In this document: piece by piece, positions 31,277-41,145 of the stretch
Position numbering within the stretch: position 1 is the stretch's first letter
Layout of the letters: every line of letters begins with the position of its first letter
Assembly: GCF_028550595.1 (NCBI RefSeq)
Contig: NZ_JAQQGN010000005.1
Location: 124,001 to 188,000 of the forward strand
Length of the DNA: 64,000 nucleotides
Source: Luteimonas sp. BLCC-B24
Lineage (GTDB): Bacteria > Pseudomonadota > Gammaproteobacteria > Xanthomonadales > Xanthomonadaceae
Direction of reading: 5' to 3'
Made by a program: the position numbers and the translations under genes
The notes under the pieces: model-generated
Databases searched by the model: none
What the model was told of the DNA's origin: nothing
The model's input: the letters and a program-made list of their open reading frames with translations, nothing else

Positions 31277-34200
31277 TCAGTTGACCGTCAGCACCACCGG
31301 CGTCGCCGCCTTCGGCGTCACCGGATCGTTGCTGGCTACGCACAGATAGCCGACCTGGCGTCCGGGCGCGAGCCCGGCGGCGCTGAGCGTCACCCGGTTG
31401 GCCTGGGTGGCCCCCGGCAGCACGCTGCCCGACGGCGGGCTCACCGCACCGATCCACGGCGCGCCGCAGGGCACGAGGCCGCGCACGGTCATGCCCAGGC
31501 CGGCGAACGCGGTGTTGGCCGCCCACGCGCCGCTGCCGTTGGTGGCGACGGTCAGCGAGGCGAAGCCGCCGTTGCCGGCCGTCGAGCCGTACCAGGCCCA
31601 GCGGTTGGCGAACGTGCCGCGCGTCGACACCACCAGCCAGTACCGGCCCGGCGGCAGCGTCACCGACTGGCCCGCGGCCGGCAGGTTCAGTGCGATCACC
31701 GCATTGGTGACGTCGACGCCCGGCGCCGTCGGCGCCGCGGTGTAGCTCCACACCGCGGCCGACGCGGCCGAGGTCGGATTGCCGGCCGGCAGGCCGCCCG
31801 CGTCGGGGTAGATCGCCCAGGTCAGCGCGGTCGCCGCGGTCGTCAACGCGGTGCCGCTGACCACGAAGCCCGGCGCCGACAGGGCGGTGAGCTGCAGCGG
31901 CCGGTCGACGGTGAAGTCGTCGGCCGAGTACTGCGCCAGTGCGCCCGCGGTGGCGGGGTCGCTGTAGTGCGTGCCGCGGAAGCCGCTGGTGACGCCATCA
32001 CTGGAGCGCGCGACCGCGGTGACCGCACCGCTGCTGGTGTTGTCGACCGCATACACCAGCGGCGAGCCGCCGGCATTGCCGACCGACCCGGTCGCGCTGC
32101 CGCTGCGACCGGCGGCGAGCGCCAGCGAGACCGCGTCGGGCAGGCGCACGACCGGCGCCTGGATCGCGATCGCGACCGGCAACGTCAGCGGGGTGCGCTG
32201 CGTGCCGAGGATCGGCCCGGTCGACTCCATCACCATCTCGCCGAAGCGCCAGCTGCCATCGGCCGCCGCGCCGCCGGTGTTGACCGTGATGCGCACCGAG
32301 GCCGTGCCGCCGGCCGGCACCTTCAGCGTCGCCGGCACGGCGGTCGCGTTGACGCCGCTGAAGCGGATGCGCCAGCTCGACGCCGCGCCGTGCGGGTTGC
32401 GGAACGTGCGCACGAAGGTGCAGCTGTCGTAGCAGTTGCGGTTGGCCAGGCTGGGCTGGTTGAGCGCGGACACGTCGCCGCCGGTGGCCGGATTGGCGGC
32501 CTGGTAGTTGGCCGTGGTCTCGTGCATCACCAGCCCGGCATTGATCGCCCGATCCACCTGCACGCGACCGCTGCCCTTGTCGAACGGCGTTCCGGGGGTG
32601 ACCGAATCTTCCTTGAACACCTCGGTCTTGGCGGTCAGCGCCAGCGCCGACTTGATCTCCGGCACCGACCAGCCCGGACGCGCCTGACGGATCAGGCCCG
32701 CGGCGCCGGCCTGGTGCGGCGAGGCCATCGAGGTGCCGTTGTACAGGTCGATCGCCTGCTCGAACCCGGTGATCGTGGTGCCGGCGACGACGGCCAGGAT
32801 GCTGACGCCCGGCGCGGTGATGTCCGGCTTGACCAGGTCGAAGGTGCCGGCCGGGCCGCGCGAGCTGAACGCACCGAGCGCATCGGCCGTGTTCGGCAGC
32901 ACCAGAGGTGGATACAGGATGCCGGCGGTGGCGGCGGCCGGATTCGCCAGGCCGAAGTCACGCAGCGCGTTGCCCTCGTCCTGGGTGACGCCGAAGACCG
33001 GGATGGTCGCGCCGGGCACCGACGGAATGATGCCGCCCGCCGCATTGTTGGCGATGACCACGGCGATCGCACCGGCGTTGCGTGCATTGTCGGCCTTGAT
33101 CGTGAACGAGCAGGTGCCGCGGCGGATGACCGCGATCGCACCGGCGAAGGTGCCCGCCGGATACGCCGCGCAGCCGTCGTCGACGCCGTTGATGCCGGCG
33201 CTGATGCGCAGCGGCGTGGTGCCGGGAATCGACGCCGTGAACGCCACGCCGCCGGTGCCTTCGTTGATCAGCACCGGCGCCAGCGGCTCGGGCACCGGCG
33301 CCGGCCCGGTCACGTTGAGGGCGAGCGCGAACGCGCCGCGGCCGTGCTGGGCGGCGGCGGTCGACGACACCCAGGGTTCGAGATGGCCCATCGTGTTCGG
33401 GCCCGGGCCGCTGTTGCCGGCGGACGACGCGATGAAGATGCCGGCCTCGGTCGCACCGAGGAAGGCCTGCGACACGGCCTCGGTCCACGGCTGCGCGCCG
33501 CCGCCGATCGAGTAGTTGATGACGTCGACGACGCCGTCGGCGACCGCCTGGTTCACCGCGGCCACTGCCGAGACGTTCGGGCACAGGCCCTGGCCGGTGG
33601 CGAGGTTCGTGTAGCAGATGTCGTAGGCGATGATGTTGCCGCGCGGCGCGACGCCCGAGATGCGCCGCGGATTGCCGCGGAACACCACGTCGCGGCGGTT
33701 GCCCGCCACCGTGGACGCGACATGGCTGCCGTGGCCGTTGGTGTCGCCGAAGCCGGGCTCTTCGCGGAAACCGGGATTGGTGCAGGTGTTGCCCGGCGCG
33801 CCGCAGACGAAGTCGTAGCCGCCGATGAGCTTGTTGTTGCAGCGCCCGGCATCGATGCCGCCGGGTGCGCAGGTGCCCAGATACGTGCCGCTGCCCAGTG
33901 GATTGACGTGGCGGTAGCCGTCGACCGGATCGACCTCGGCGAACGACGGCGCGCCGAAGTTGATGCCCGAATCGAGGATGCCGAACACCACGCCCTCCCC
34001 CTGGAACGCGCCGGTGGCGCCGGGCCAGGTGCCGTTCCACACCGCCTCGCTGCCGATCAGGCGGGGGCCGGTGTCGGTGTCGAGCGCGTATTCGCGGTAG
34101 GGCTCGACGAAGCGCACGTCGGGCAGCTGCTCCACGCGCGCGGCTTCGCTGTCGGTCAGTTCGACGACCACGGCGTTGATCGCGTGCTGCATGCGCCGCT

Positions 34201-34651
34201 CGACGGCGAGCGGACGGCCGACGCGCAGCGCGATCGCGCCTTCGAGGTCGGCCTGGCGCCGCTGCAGGTAACCCACGTAGCTGCGCGCGCTGGCGCCCCT
34301 GACGTCGAGGCGCGGCTTGCCGCGTGCATCGGTGCGCCGCGCCGGCGCGGCGATCCCGGTCACGCCCCCCTGGTAGGCGGCGAGCGCGGGTTCTTCGAAG
34401 ACGACGATGACCCGCTCGGGCGCCTCGTCGACGGCGGCGGAAACCGACGCGGCGCCGGTGCCGGCGATGCCGCCCTGCGCCGGCGCCGGTGCGGACGCGC
34501 TGCCGATCACGCTGGCGACGCCGGCTTTCGCCGCATCGAGCGCGCTGCCGACGGCAGGCACGCGGGATGGAAGTACGGTGGTGGCCGCCCATGCGACGAC
34601 GGCGAGACCGAGTAACGCCGAAGCGGCGCCGACCCTGCGGGTAGTGGACAT
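31277..34651 (-). CDS. Secreted S8 subtilisin-family serine protease with PA insert
   Basis: 1124 aa. A hydrophobic signal segment (residues 6-24), a propeptide-like I9 region (about 80-190), then the catalytic domain with D227 (GILDSGINF), H307 (NGHGSHVAST) and S641 (NGTSMASPHQ). A protease-associated domain (about 465-560) is inserted between His and Ser. The rest (about 740-1124) is beta-rich and Gly/Ala/Thr-rich, probably fibronectin-like repeats. The start at 34651 gives the signal peptide. An extracellular degradative enzyme, typical of lytic Xanthomonadaceae. Confidence 0.93.
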   Translation of the reverse strand: MSTTRRVGAASALLGLAVVAWAATTVLPSRVPAVGSALDAAKAGVASVIGSASAPAPAQGGIAGTGAASVSAAVDEAPERVIVVFEEPALAAYQGGVTGIAAPARRTDARGKPRLDVRGASARSYVGYLQRRQADLEGAIALRVGRPLAVERRMQHAINAVVVELTDSEAARVEQLPDVRFVEPYREYALDTDTGPRLIGSEAVWNGTWPGATGAFQGEGVVFGILDSGINFGAPSFAEVDPVDGYRHVNPLGSGTYLGTCAPGGIDAGRCNNKLIGGYDFVCGAPGNTCTNPGFREEPGFGDTNGHGSHVASTVAGNRRDVVFRGNPRRISGVAPRGNIIAYDICYTNLATGQGLCPNVSAVAAVNQAVADGVVDVINYSIGGGAQPWTEAVSQAFLGATEAGIFIASSAGNSGPGPNTMGHLEPWVSSTAAAQHGRGAFALALNVTGPAPVPEPLAPVLINEGTGGVAFTASIPGTTPLRISAGINGVDDGCAAYPAGTFAGAIAVIRRGTCSFTIKADNARNAGAIAVVIANNAAGGIIPSVPGATIPVFGVTQDEGNALRDFGLANPAAATAGILYPPLVLPNTADALGAFSSRGPAGTFDLVKPDITAPGVSILAVVAGTTITGFEQAIDLYNGTSMASPHQAGAAGLIRQARPGWSVPEIKSALALTAKTEVFKEDSVTPGTPFDKGSGRVQVDRAINAGLVMHETTANYQAANPATGGDVSALNQPSLANRNCYDSCTFVRTFRNPHGAASSWRIRFSGVNATAVPATLKVPAGGTASVRITVNTGGAAADGSWRFGEMVMESTGPILGTQRTPLTLPVAIAIQAPVVRLPDAVSLALAAGRSGSATGSVGNAGGSPLVYAVDNTSSGAVTAVARSSDGVTSGFRGTHYSDPATAGALAQYSADDFTVDRPLQLTALSAPGFVVSGTALTTAATALTWAIYPDAGGLPAGNPTSAASAAVWSYTAAPTAPGVDVTNAVIALNLPAAGQSVTLPPGRYWLVVSTRGTFANRWAWYGSTAGNGGFASLTVATNGSGAWAANTAFAGLGMTVRGLVPCGAPWIGAVSPPSGSVLPGATQANRVTLSAAGLAPGRQVGYLCVASNDPVTPKAATPVVLTVN

Positions 34652-34778
34652 GCGATGGATCCCCGAAAGCGATGGAACTGCCAGACCGCCAAGATCGATC
34701 CGCCGGACTGCCGACGTCTCGACACCCTGCCCCGCCCCCTGCCCCGAACGGGCGCAACGTGACGATATATACAACTTT

Positions 34779-34812
34779 CTGACGCCAGGCACACCCGATG
34801 CGTCAGTTTTTT
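34779..34812 (+). terminator. Intrinsic terminator-like hairpin upstream of aroE
   Basis: CTGACGC (34779-34785) pairs with GCGTCAG (34800-34806) across a 14-nt loop, followed at once by six T (34807-34812). It faces the plus strand but no plus-strand gene precedes it; the nearest is the divergent protease. It may end a short leader or small RNA. Confidence 0.55.
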
Positions 34813-34909
34813 GGCGCGCCTGCCCGGCCCGCGCGGCGTCACCCCCTCCTGCGGAGCGCCGCCGCTAGACTGCGACGACGCGCTGTGCGCATCGACTTCT
34901 GGAGCGTCC

Positions 34910-35758
34910 ATGTCCCCCCACCTCCGTCTCGCGGTCTTCGGCCATCCGGTCGCCCACTCCCTGTCGCCGCGCATCCATGCCGCGTTCGGCCGACAGTCGG
35001 GCCATGCGGTCGACTACCGGGCGATCGACGCCGCGCCCGAGGTCTTCACCGCTGCGCTGCAGGATTTCGCCGCCGAAGGCGGCACCGGCGCCAACGTGAC
35101 CCTGCCGCTCAAGGAAGCCGCGTTCGCCTTGGCGGACACCTGCAGCGAGCGCGCCCGGCGCGCCGGCGCGGTCAACACCCTGATCCGCCAGGGCGGCGCC
35201 TGGCACGGCGACAACACCGACGGCGCCGGCCTGGTGCGGGATCTCACCGAGCGCCAGGGCCTGGATCTGCGCGGTCGACGCACGCTGCTGATCGGCGCCG
35301 GCGGGGCCGCACGTGGCGTCGCGCCCGCGCTGCTCGATGCCGGCGTCGACGGGCTGACCGTCGTCAACCGCACCTCCGCACGGACCGACGCGTTGGCCGA
35401 TGCGCTGGGCGACCCGGCACGCGTGCACCCGCGTTATCTCGAACAGCTGGGCGAGATGGGCGAGTTCGACCTGATCGTCAACGCGACCTCGGCCGGGCGC
35501 GCCGGCACGGTGCCGGACCTGCCCCGCTCGCTGGTCGGCATGCGCACGGTGGCCGTGGACCTGAGCTACGGCGAAGCCGCGGTGCCGTTTCTGGCCTGGG
35601 CACGCGCGCACGGCGCGCGGCAGACCGTCGACGGCCTGGGCATGCTGGTCGAGCAGGCCGCCGAGAGTTTCGCGCTGTGGTACGGCGAACGCCCCGAGAC
35701 CGACGCCGTCTACGAGGCGCTGCGTCAGCGCGAAGCGTCGCTGGTCACCGCGGACTGA
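34910..35758 (+). CDS. aroE: Shikimate dehydrogenase
   Basis: 282 aa. It reduces 3-dehydroshikimate with NADPH, upstream of chorismate. Seen: [14 protein letters not shown] substrate loop, catalytic K68 (LPLKEAAF) and D104 (GDNTDG), the nucleotide loop [10 protein letters not shown] and [10 protein letters not shown], and a final [11 protein letters not shown]. The start is supported by GGAG 5 nt upstream. Its pathway product chorismate is the substrate of XanB2 a few kilobases away. Confidence 0.96.
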   Translation: MSPHLRLAVFGHPVAHSLSPRIHAAFGRQSGHAVDYRAIDAAPEVFTAALQDFAAEGGTGANVTLPLKEAAFALADTCSERARRAGAVNTLIRQGGAWHGDNTDGAGLVRDLTERQGLDLRGRRTLLIGAGGAARGVAPALLDAGVDGLTVVNRTSARTDALADALGDPARVHPRYLEQLGEMGEFDLIVNATSAGRAGTVPDLPRSLVGMRTVAVDLSYGEAAVPFLAWARAHGARQTVDGLGMLVEQAAESFALWYGERPETDAVYEALRQREASLVTAD

Positions 35759-36104
35759 GCGGAGCTGCCCGCGTTGCTCGAACATGCGCCCGAATTGCTG
35801 CCGCAGCAGATCTCGCTCGCGCCGGCCCTGCCCGGCCGTTGCGTCGCGATGGGTCTGGTGGCCGGCGGCGGGCGGAACCCGAGCCTCCGGCGGGCTGGCG
35901 CTCGGCGGCTTCGGACTGCCGCTGGCCCCGATCTCCGCATCGATGCGGCTGCAGCGGCTGCTGCAGGCGATGACCAGAGGCTGCTCGACCATTCGGTGCT
36001 GCACCGGGCACCCGCACCGGTGAACCTCGGCCTGGCGCCTGTCACTGCCACCCGCGTCGTGCTGCGGGTGCTCGCCGTGATGCGTCGCAGCCACTGACGC
36101 CACG
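35759..36104. other. Gene-poor stretch
   Basis: 346 nt between aroE and the Cys-cluster gene. A TTG-initiated frame (35774-36097, 107 aa) exists but changes character midway and resembles nothing I know; a decayed gene is possible. Not annotated as coding. Confidence 0.4.
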
Positions 36105-36359
36105 ATGGACTGCCGCACCGGCTGCGCCGCCTGCTGCATCGCACCGTCGATTTCATCGGCGATCCCCGGCATGCCGCATGGAAAGCCCGCGGGTGTGCCC
36201 TGCGTGCAGCTGGACGAGCGCCTCGGCTGCCGCCTGTTCGGGCACCCGGACCGCCCGGCGGTCTGCGGCTCGCTGCGTCCGTCGCTGACCATGTGCGGCA
36301 CTTCGCGCGCCTCGGCGCTGGCGACGCTCGACGATCTGGAGCGCCTGACCGCGCCCTGA
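36105..36359 (+). CDS. YkgJ-family cysteine-cluster protein
   Basis: 84 aa. A small protein with the CRTGCAACC cluster at its start and further cysteines in [11 protein letters not shown] and [12 protein letters not shown], the conserved set of the YkgJ/CxxCxxCC family (eight-Cys zinc- or iron-binding fold). E. coli YkgJ is of similar size. Function unknown. The start at 36105 is the first Met before the first Cys motif. Confidence 0.85.
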   Translation: MDCRTGCAACCIAPSISSAIPGMPHGKPAGVPCVQLDERLGCRLFGHPDRPAVCGSLRPSLTMCGTSRASALATLDDLERLTAP

Positions 36360-36589
36360 TGCGGCGGCGGTGATTGCGTGGCTGCCACGCGCGTCCTCGT
36401 TGGCGGACACCCCGTGGGCGAAATGCGCGGGTGCTGCCCCGTGCGCAGGAACAGCCCGCGTTCGGCCGGACACGCGTCCATTGAACGCCGCGGGATGAGG
36501 GCGGCGTCGCATCGCCGCCACGCGCAGATGCGTTGTGCGGTCGGCACGGCGTTGTGTCGCCACGATTGAATGCCCGGCATCACTTTTTC
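36360..36589. other. Gene-free stretch
   Basis: About 230 nt without a supported gene between the YkgJ-like gene and the repeat element. It holds one small hairpin (7-bp stem, 36500-36506 with 36513-36519, loop TCGCAT). Confidence 0.35.
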
Positions 36590-36717
36590 TCTTCCGGCTT
36601 CAGGCATGGCTTTTTTTCGCACCTCCCTTTGCCTGTCTCGCACTTGCCTTTACTTCGGCCTTTGCTTTGACCTTTGCGTTGACGTTCCCTTTTGACGTTC
36701 GCGCTCGCGTTCGCTTC

Positions 36718-36770
36718 GGCTTTGGCTTTGGGTTTGGCTTTGGCTTTGGCTTTGGCTTTGGCTTTGGCTT
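36718..36770 (+). repeat. GGCTTT hexamer tandem array
   Basis: Eight full hexamers (one a GGGTTT variant) plus a partial unit. In one frame it encodes Gly-Phe, on the other strand Lys-Ala/Lys-Pro. Part of the left outer arm of the composite element; copy number is likely variable between strains. Confidence 0.9.
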
Positions 36771-36783
36771 CCAGCCTTTGACG

Positions 36784-36897
36784 TTCGAGCCGTAAAGCGA
36801 GCCGAGCACCGGAGTCTGGCGCGGCCGAAGAGCAGCCCATGTTTGAGCGAAGCGAGTTTGGGCTGCGTGCCGCGTCAGGCGAGGAGCGCAGGGGACC
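36784..36897 (+). repeat. Long inverted repeat, left arm
   Basis: Begins TTCGAGCCGTAAAGCGAGCC and ends GCGCAGGGGACC. It matches the reverse complement of 37158-37270 over its length, apart from a divergent patch of about 15 nt near 36808-36822 and scattered changes. Confidence 0.85.
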
Positions 36898-36943
36898 GGC
36901 GCGGCGCAGCCGCGTCGGCTCGTGGCCGGCGATGGCGGTTTTG

Positions 36944-36969
36944 CTTACTTTTGACAAGACAAAAGTAAG
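36944..36969 (+). repeat. Hairpin inside the composite element
   Basis: CTTACTTTTG and CAAAAGTAAG form a perfect 10-bp stem around ACAAGA. This core is AT-rich, in contrast to the surrounding genome. Confidence 0.85.
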
Positions 36970-37082
36970 CCGCGCGAACAGCGCGGAAGCTCTGTTCTTC
37001 GCGAAGAACTTGGACCCAGGCAATAGCGGTGAACGATGCAAAAGCAGAGCAAGTGCACGGCTTTCGCCCGCTGCGCGTGCGA

Positions 37083-37110
37083 GTTCCTTTTTGAAGGACC
37101 AAAAAGGAAC
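37083..37110 (+). repeat. Second hairpin inside the composite element
   Basis: GTTCCTTTTTG and CAAAAAGGAAC form a perfect 11-bp stem around AAGGAC, same loop length as the first hairpin. The two occupy comparable places inside the long arms. Confidence 0.85.
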
Positions 37111-37157
37111 CAAAAAGTCCCTTCGCCGGACGCGATCCGCCGCATGAAGCCGCGGCG

Positions 37158-37270
37158 GGCCCCTGCGCTTCTCGGTCAGCGGGGCACGCAGCCCAAACTC
37201 GCTGCGCTCAGACATGGGCTGCTCTTCGGCCCCGCTGCCCTGCGATGCTCGGCTCGCTTTACGGCTCGAA
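37158..37270 (-). repeat. Long inverted repeat, right arm
   Basis: Reverse complement partner of 36784-36897; it ends TTACGGCTCGAA, matching the left arm's first bases exactly. Confidence 0.85.
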
Positions 37271-37357
37271 GATCGAAAGCTGACAGCAACAGCAACGGCA
37301 ACGGCGAAAGCAAAGGCGAAGGCGAGTGCCAGTGGCTGCGACGCACGCCACCGCCCA

Positions 37358-38083
37358 TCAGTCCCTCGGCACGGCCTCCGCAAACCGCACGAACCGCTGC
37401 AGCACCGCGCGCGCCTCGGGCGCCGCGCGCACGGCGGCCACCAGCGCGACCGGGTCGAGGTCCTCGCGATACAGCGCCCCCGAACGCGCCCGGATGTAAC
37501 CGCGCATGTGCGTGGCACTGAACTCGGGATGGAACTGCACGCCCCAGACCCGATCACCCCAGCGGAACGCGTGGTGCGGCTCGAGCGCGGACCGTGCGAG
37601 GACCACCGCGCCCTCGGGCAACCGCAGCACGCTCTGCAGGTGCGTGGTCTGGGCGAGGAACGTCGTCGGCGCGGCGGCGAACAGCGCGTCGCCTGCCGCC
37701 GCGTCCGTGGTCTCGATCGGGCAGGTGCCCATCTCCCGCCCCTGCGGGTTGTCGCCCACCTCGCCACCCAGCGCGTGCGCGATCAGCTGGTGCCCGTAGC
37801 AGATGCCGAACAGCGGCACGCCCGCATGCGCCGCGGCATGCAGCCATCCGGCGCTGCGTTCGCTCCAGTCCGCGCGCTCGGTGACCATCGCGCCCGAGCC
37901 GGTGACGATGACGCCCGCATAGCCGGACGCGTCCGGCAGCGCACCACCACGCTCGACGTCCACCACCTCGACCTCCCGCGCCGACACCCCGGCCGCCACC
38001 CGGATCCAGTGCGGGAACGTGCCATGACGACGCATCGTGGGCACCGGCTGGCCGGTTTCGATGATGAGGAAGGGACGGGTCAT
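37358..38083 (-). CDS. Class I glutamine amidotransferase (GMP-synthase-like)
   Basis: 241 aa. The triad C95 (GICYGHQL), H185 and E187 (VQFHPEFS) shows a working glutaminase or gamma-glutamyl hydrolase domain. No synthetase partner is attached or adjacent, so it belongs to the stand-alone YfeJ-like group rather than guaA. The ATG at 38083 gives the usual start MTRPFLIIETG. No ribosome site is obvious. Confidence 0.87.
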   Translation of the reverse strand: MTRPFLIIETGQPVPTMRRHGTFPHWIRVAAGVSAREVEVVDVERGGALPDASGYAGVIVTGSGAMVTERADWSERSAGWLHAAAHAGVPLFGICYGHQLIAHALGGEVGDNPQGREMGTCPIETTDAAAGDALFAAAPTTFLAQTTHLQSVLRLPEGAVVLARSALEPHHAFRWGDRVWGVQFHPEFSATHMRGYIRARSGALYREDLDPVALVAAVRAAPEARAVLQRFVRFAEAVPRD

Positions 38084-38315
38084 GCAGGCGTTCGCAGCAG
38101 GAGGACGCGGCAGCTTAGCGGCTTGCACGCTGCACCGGAGCGCGCGCGTGACCAAAAGGGCGCCCAGGCCCGCGCCTGAACCGGCGCCGCCGTGCCTGAC
38201 GCGTGTAGCCGTCGCTCACATCCCGCCTCGGGAAACCAGGGCCGCAGCGCGGCCGCGCCCTGCAGGCGCACGCGATCGGGCGACGCCTGCACCGCGCGCC
38301 GCCTGCACGCCCCCC

Positions 38316-40166
38316 TCACTCCTGCGGCGGCAGCACCGTCATCACTTCCTCGATCGTCGTCAGACCCAGCGCCACCTTCTCCGCGCCGGCCATGCGCAGC
38401 GTGCGCAGGCCGGTGCCGACGGCGGCGCGGCTGAAGCCGGCGAGTTCCATGTCGGCGCGGATCATCGCGCGCAGCGGCGCGGTCATCGTCATGAGTTCGT
38501 AGATGCCGAGCCGGCCGAAATAGCCGGTGTTGCGGCACTCGAGGCAGCCGACCGGACCGCAGGCGGTGGTCGGCGGCGGCAGGTCGCTGGCCGGGCCGAC
38601 CAGCGCGCGCCAGCCTTCGGGATCGACGGCCCTGGGCTGCTTGCAGTGCGTACACAGCGTGCGGACCAGACGCTGGGCGAGCACGCCGTTGAGGGTGGAG
38701 GCGATGAGGTAATGCGGCAGGCCGAGATCGAGCAGGCGGGTGATCGCCGATGGCGCATCGTTGGTGTGCAGCGTCGACAGCACCAGGTGCCCGGTCAGCG
38801 AGGCCTGTACCGCCATCTGTGCGGTGTCGAGGTCGCGGATCTCGCCGATCATGATGATGTCGGGGTCCTGGCGCAGCAGCGTGCGCACGCCCTGGGCGAA
38901 CGTCAGGTCGATCGCGGTGTGCACCTGCATCTGGTTGAGTTCGGTAGCCACCATTTCGATCGGGTCTTCGACCGTGCACACGTTGACGTCGTCGGAGGCG
39001 AGTTTCTTCAGCGTCGAGTACAGCGTGGTGGTCTTGCCGGAGCCGGTGGGGCCGGTGACCAGCACGATGCCGTGTGGCCGCTGCACGAGGTCGTTCCATG
39101 CACTCGCCTCGCCGGCGTCGAAGCCGAGCTGTTCGATCGGCTTGAATGCGGTGTCGGGATCGAAGATGCGCATCACGACCTTCTCGCCGAAGGCGGTCGG
39201 CATCGTCGACAGACGCATCTCGACCTCGCGCCCGCCGGGCGACCGTGTCTTGATGCGGCCGTCCTGCGGCCGCCGGCGCTCGGCCAGATCCATGCGACCC
39301 AGCACCTTGATGCGACTCACCGCCGCGCTCATCACCGGCGGCGGCATCTCGAACACCTTGTGCAGCACGCCGTCGATGCGGAAGCGCACGCGGCCGATGT
39401 CGCGTCGCGGTTCGAGATGGATGTCGGACGCGCGCTGCTCGTAGGCGTACTGCAGCAGCCAGTCGACGACGTGGACGATGTGGTGGTCGTCGGCGTTGAC
39501 GTCGCCCGAGCGGCCCAGCTCGACCAGCTGTTCGAACGACGGTGCCTCGGTGCCGCCGTCGCGCATGTCCTTGGCGCCGCGCACCGAGCGCGTGACGCCG
39601 AAGAACTCCATCGTGTAGCGGTGCAGGTCGAGCGGGTTGGTGACCACCAGCTCGATCTCGCGGCGCAGCAGGCGCTGGATGTCGGGCAGCCAGTCCAGCG
39701 CCATCGGTTCACTGGTGGCGATGCGTGCGTGGGTGGGGGTGACGTCCACCGGCAGGATGCGGTGTCGCCGCGCGTAGGCGTGGGAGACGAGGTCGGTGAC
39801 GTCGGCCACGGAAATCTTGGTGGGATCGATACGCAGGTAGGCGCGTCCGCTGGCCCGGGCCAGCCATTCGGTCAAGGCCTCGAGTCCGAGTTCGCTGCCC
39901 GGCCGCTGCGCGGACGGCAGCTTGAGGTTGGCCAGCAACACCAGCGGATGCACCGCATCGAGCCCGCGGGTGGCGCGCCCGCCGACACGCGCCCGCTCGG
40001 CATCGGCCTGTGCAAGCAGGCCGTCGGCGACCAGTCCGTCGATCACCGGTTCCAGCGTCACCCGCCCCGGCGGCAACCGCGAGGCCGAGGCGAACGGCGT
40101 GCGGGGAAAGGCGGACAGCTGCGGCGCACGCGTGTCGTTCAAACCGGCTTCTCCATGGCGCCGCAA
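38316..40166 (-). CDS. GspE/PilB-family secretion or pilus ATPase
   Basis: 616 aa. Hexameric AAA-type motor protein: an N-terminal MshEN/T2SSE-N-like region (about 90-185), N2 domain with RASDIHLEP, Walker [11 protein letters not shown] (K378), the Asp box [10 protein letters not shown], Walker [14 protein letters not shown], the His box STLHTNDA, and a zinc tetracysteine CTHC/CLEC. It stands alone without gsp or pil partners, divergent from glyQ with a 70-nt gap. A start slightly downstream is possible. Whether it drives type II secretion or a type IV pilus cannot be told here. Confidence 0.9.
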   Translation of the reverse strand: MRRHGEAGLNDTRAPQLSAFPRTPFASASRLPPGRVTLEPVIDGLVADGLLAQADAERARVGGRATRGLDAVHPLVLLANLKLPSAQRPGSELGLEALTEWLARASGRAYLRIDPTKISVADVTDLVSHAYARRHRILPVDVTPTHARIATSEPMALDWLPDIQRLLRREIELVVTNPLDLHRYTMEFFGVTRSVRGAKDMRDGGTEAPSFEQLVELGRSGDVNADDHHIVHVVDWLLQYAYEQRASDIHLEPRRDIGRVRFRIDGVLHKVFEMPPPVMSAAVSRIKVLGRMDLAERRRPQDGRIKTRSPGGREVEMRLSTMPTAFGEKVVMRIFDPDTAFKPIEQLGFDAGEASAWNDLVQRPHGIVLVTGPTGSGKTTTLYSTLKKLASDDVNVCTVEDPIEMVATELNQMQVHTAIDLTFAQGVRTLLRQDPDIIMIGEIRDLDTAQMAVQASLTGHLVLSTLHTNDAPSAITRLLDLGLPHYLIASTLNGVLAQRLVRTLCTHCKQPRAVDPEGWRALVGPASDLPPPTTACGPVGCLECRNTGYFGRLGIYELMTMTAPLRAMIRADMELAGFSRAAVGTGLRTLRMAGAEKVALGLTTIEEVMTVLPPQE

Positions 40167-40200
40167 CGCAGTGCGCGGCGGGGTGCGGGGCGTGGACGGC

Positions 40201-40206
40201 TATACT
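40201..40206 (+). promoter_or_regulatory. Candidate -10 element of the glyQ operon
   Basis: TATACT, 31 nt before the glyQ ATG in the short divergent region. The -35 region is G-rich without a clear box. Confidence 0.4.
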
Positions 40207-40236
40207 AGCGCGCCGCCGCAGACGCGCTTTTTTCCG

Positions 40237-41145
40237 ATGACCGGACCGACGTTCCAGCAGCTGATCCAGACGCTCAACGCCTACTGGGCGAAGCAAGGCT
40301 GCGTGCTGATCCAGCCGCTCGACCTCGAGGTCGGCGCGGGCACCTTCCACCCGGCGACCTTCCTGCGCGCGCTCGGCCCCGAGCCGTGGAATGCGGCCTA
40401 CGTGCAGCCCTGCCGCCGCCCGACCGACGGCCGCTACGGCGACAACCCCAACCGCCTGCAGCGCTACTACCAGTACCAGGTGGCGATGAAGCCGAACCCG
40501 GACAACATCGTCGAGCTGTATTTCGACTCGTTGAAGGAACTCGGCATCGACCCCGAGGTGCACGACCTGCGCCTGGTCGAGGACAACTGGGAATCACCGA
40601 CGCTCGGCGCCTGGGGCCTGGGCTGGGAAGTCTGGCTCAACGGCATGGAAGTCACCCAGTTCACCTATTTCCAGCAGGCCGGCGGCCTGGAGTGCAAGCC
40701 GGTGCTGGGCGAGATCACCTACGGTCTCGAGCGCCTGTGCATGTACCTGCAGAACGTCGACAACGTGTTCGACATCGTCTGGACGCACGGGCCCGACGGC
40801 ACGCCGGTGACCTACCGCGACGTCTACCACCAGAACGAGGTGGAACAGAGCGCGTACAACTTCGAACACGCGGACGTGGCCGAACTGTTCCACCGCTTCG
40901 ATGCCTGCGAAACCGAAGCGCTGAAGCTGGTCGAGCGGGGCCTGCCGCTGCCGGCCTACGAGCAGGTGTGCAAGGCCAGCCACAGCTTCAACCTGCTCGA
41001 CGCGCGCCGCGCGATCAGCGTGACCGAACGCCAGCGCTACATCCTGCGCGTGCGCACGCTGGCCCAGGCCGTCGCCAAGGCCTATGCCGCGCAGCGCGAG
41101 GCGCTGGGGTTTCCGGGGCTGAAACGCGCCGGTGAAGCGGCATGA
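40237..41145 (+). CDS. glyQ: Glycyl-tRNA synthetase alpha subunit
   Basis: 302 aa. The catalytic subunit of the bacterial alpha2beta2 enzyme. It begins [18 protein letters not shown] and contains [38 protein letters not shown] and [18 protein letters not shown], the class II aminoacyl-adenylate site. The stop overlaps the next ATG (ATGA). Confidence 0.97.
   Translation: MTGPTFQQLIQTLNAYWAKQGCVLIQPLDLEVGAGTFHPATFLRALGPEPWNAAYVQPCRRPTDGRYGDNPNRLQRYYQYQVAMKPNPDNIVELYFDSLKELGIDPEVHDLRLVEDNWESPTLGAWGLGWEVWLNGMEVTQFTYFQQAGGLECKPVLGEITYGLERLCMYLQNVDNVFDIVWTHGPDGTPVTYRDVYHQNEVEQSAYNFEHADVAELFHRFDACETEALKLVERGLPLPAYEQVCKASHSFNLLDARRAISVTERQRYILRVRTLAQAVAKAYAAQREALGFPGLKRAGEAA

Larger units (their letters stand above)
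36590..37330. repeat. Composite inverted-repeat element, non-coding
   Basis: About 740 nt with nested symmetry. Outside lie low-complexity arms: degenerate T/G-rich hexamers on the left (36590-36780) and A/G-rich ones on the right (37275-37330). Next come two long arms, 36784-36897 and 37158-37270, near-identical as reverse complements. Inside are hairpins 36944-36969 and 37083-37110 and a 16-bp palindrome at 36994-37009. Open frames across it (Lys-Ala or Gly-Phe repeats) are best explained as repeat artefacts. Similar sequences and spurious Lys-rich ORFs recur in Lysobacter-type genomes as I recall. No transposase is present. Confidence 0.8.

Noticed and set aside
35774..36097. 107-codon TTG-start frame after aroE
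   Set aside because: No recognisable family, biased content; kept only as a possible decayed gene.
36535..36795. 86-codon Gly-Phe repeat frame
   Set aside because: Created by the GGCTTT array; no ribosome site and no conserved start.
36718..37330. CRISPR array
   Set aside because: The repeats are contiguous hexamers and mirror arms without spacers; no cas genes.
36580..37767. 395-codon frame encoding Lys-Ala repeats
   Set aside because: It crosses the inverted-repeat element and runs antisense in another frame to the amidotransferase; the repeats are a by-product of the hexamer array.
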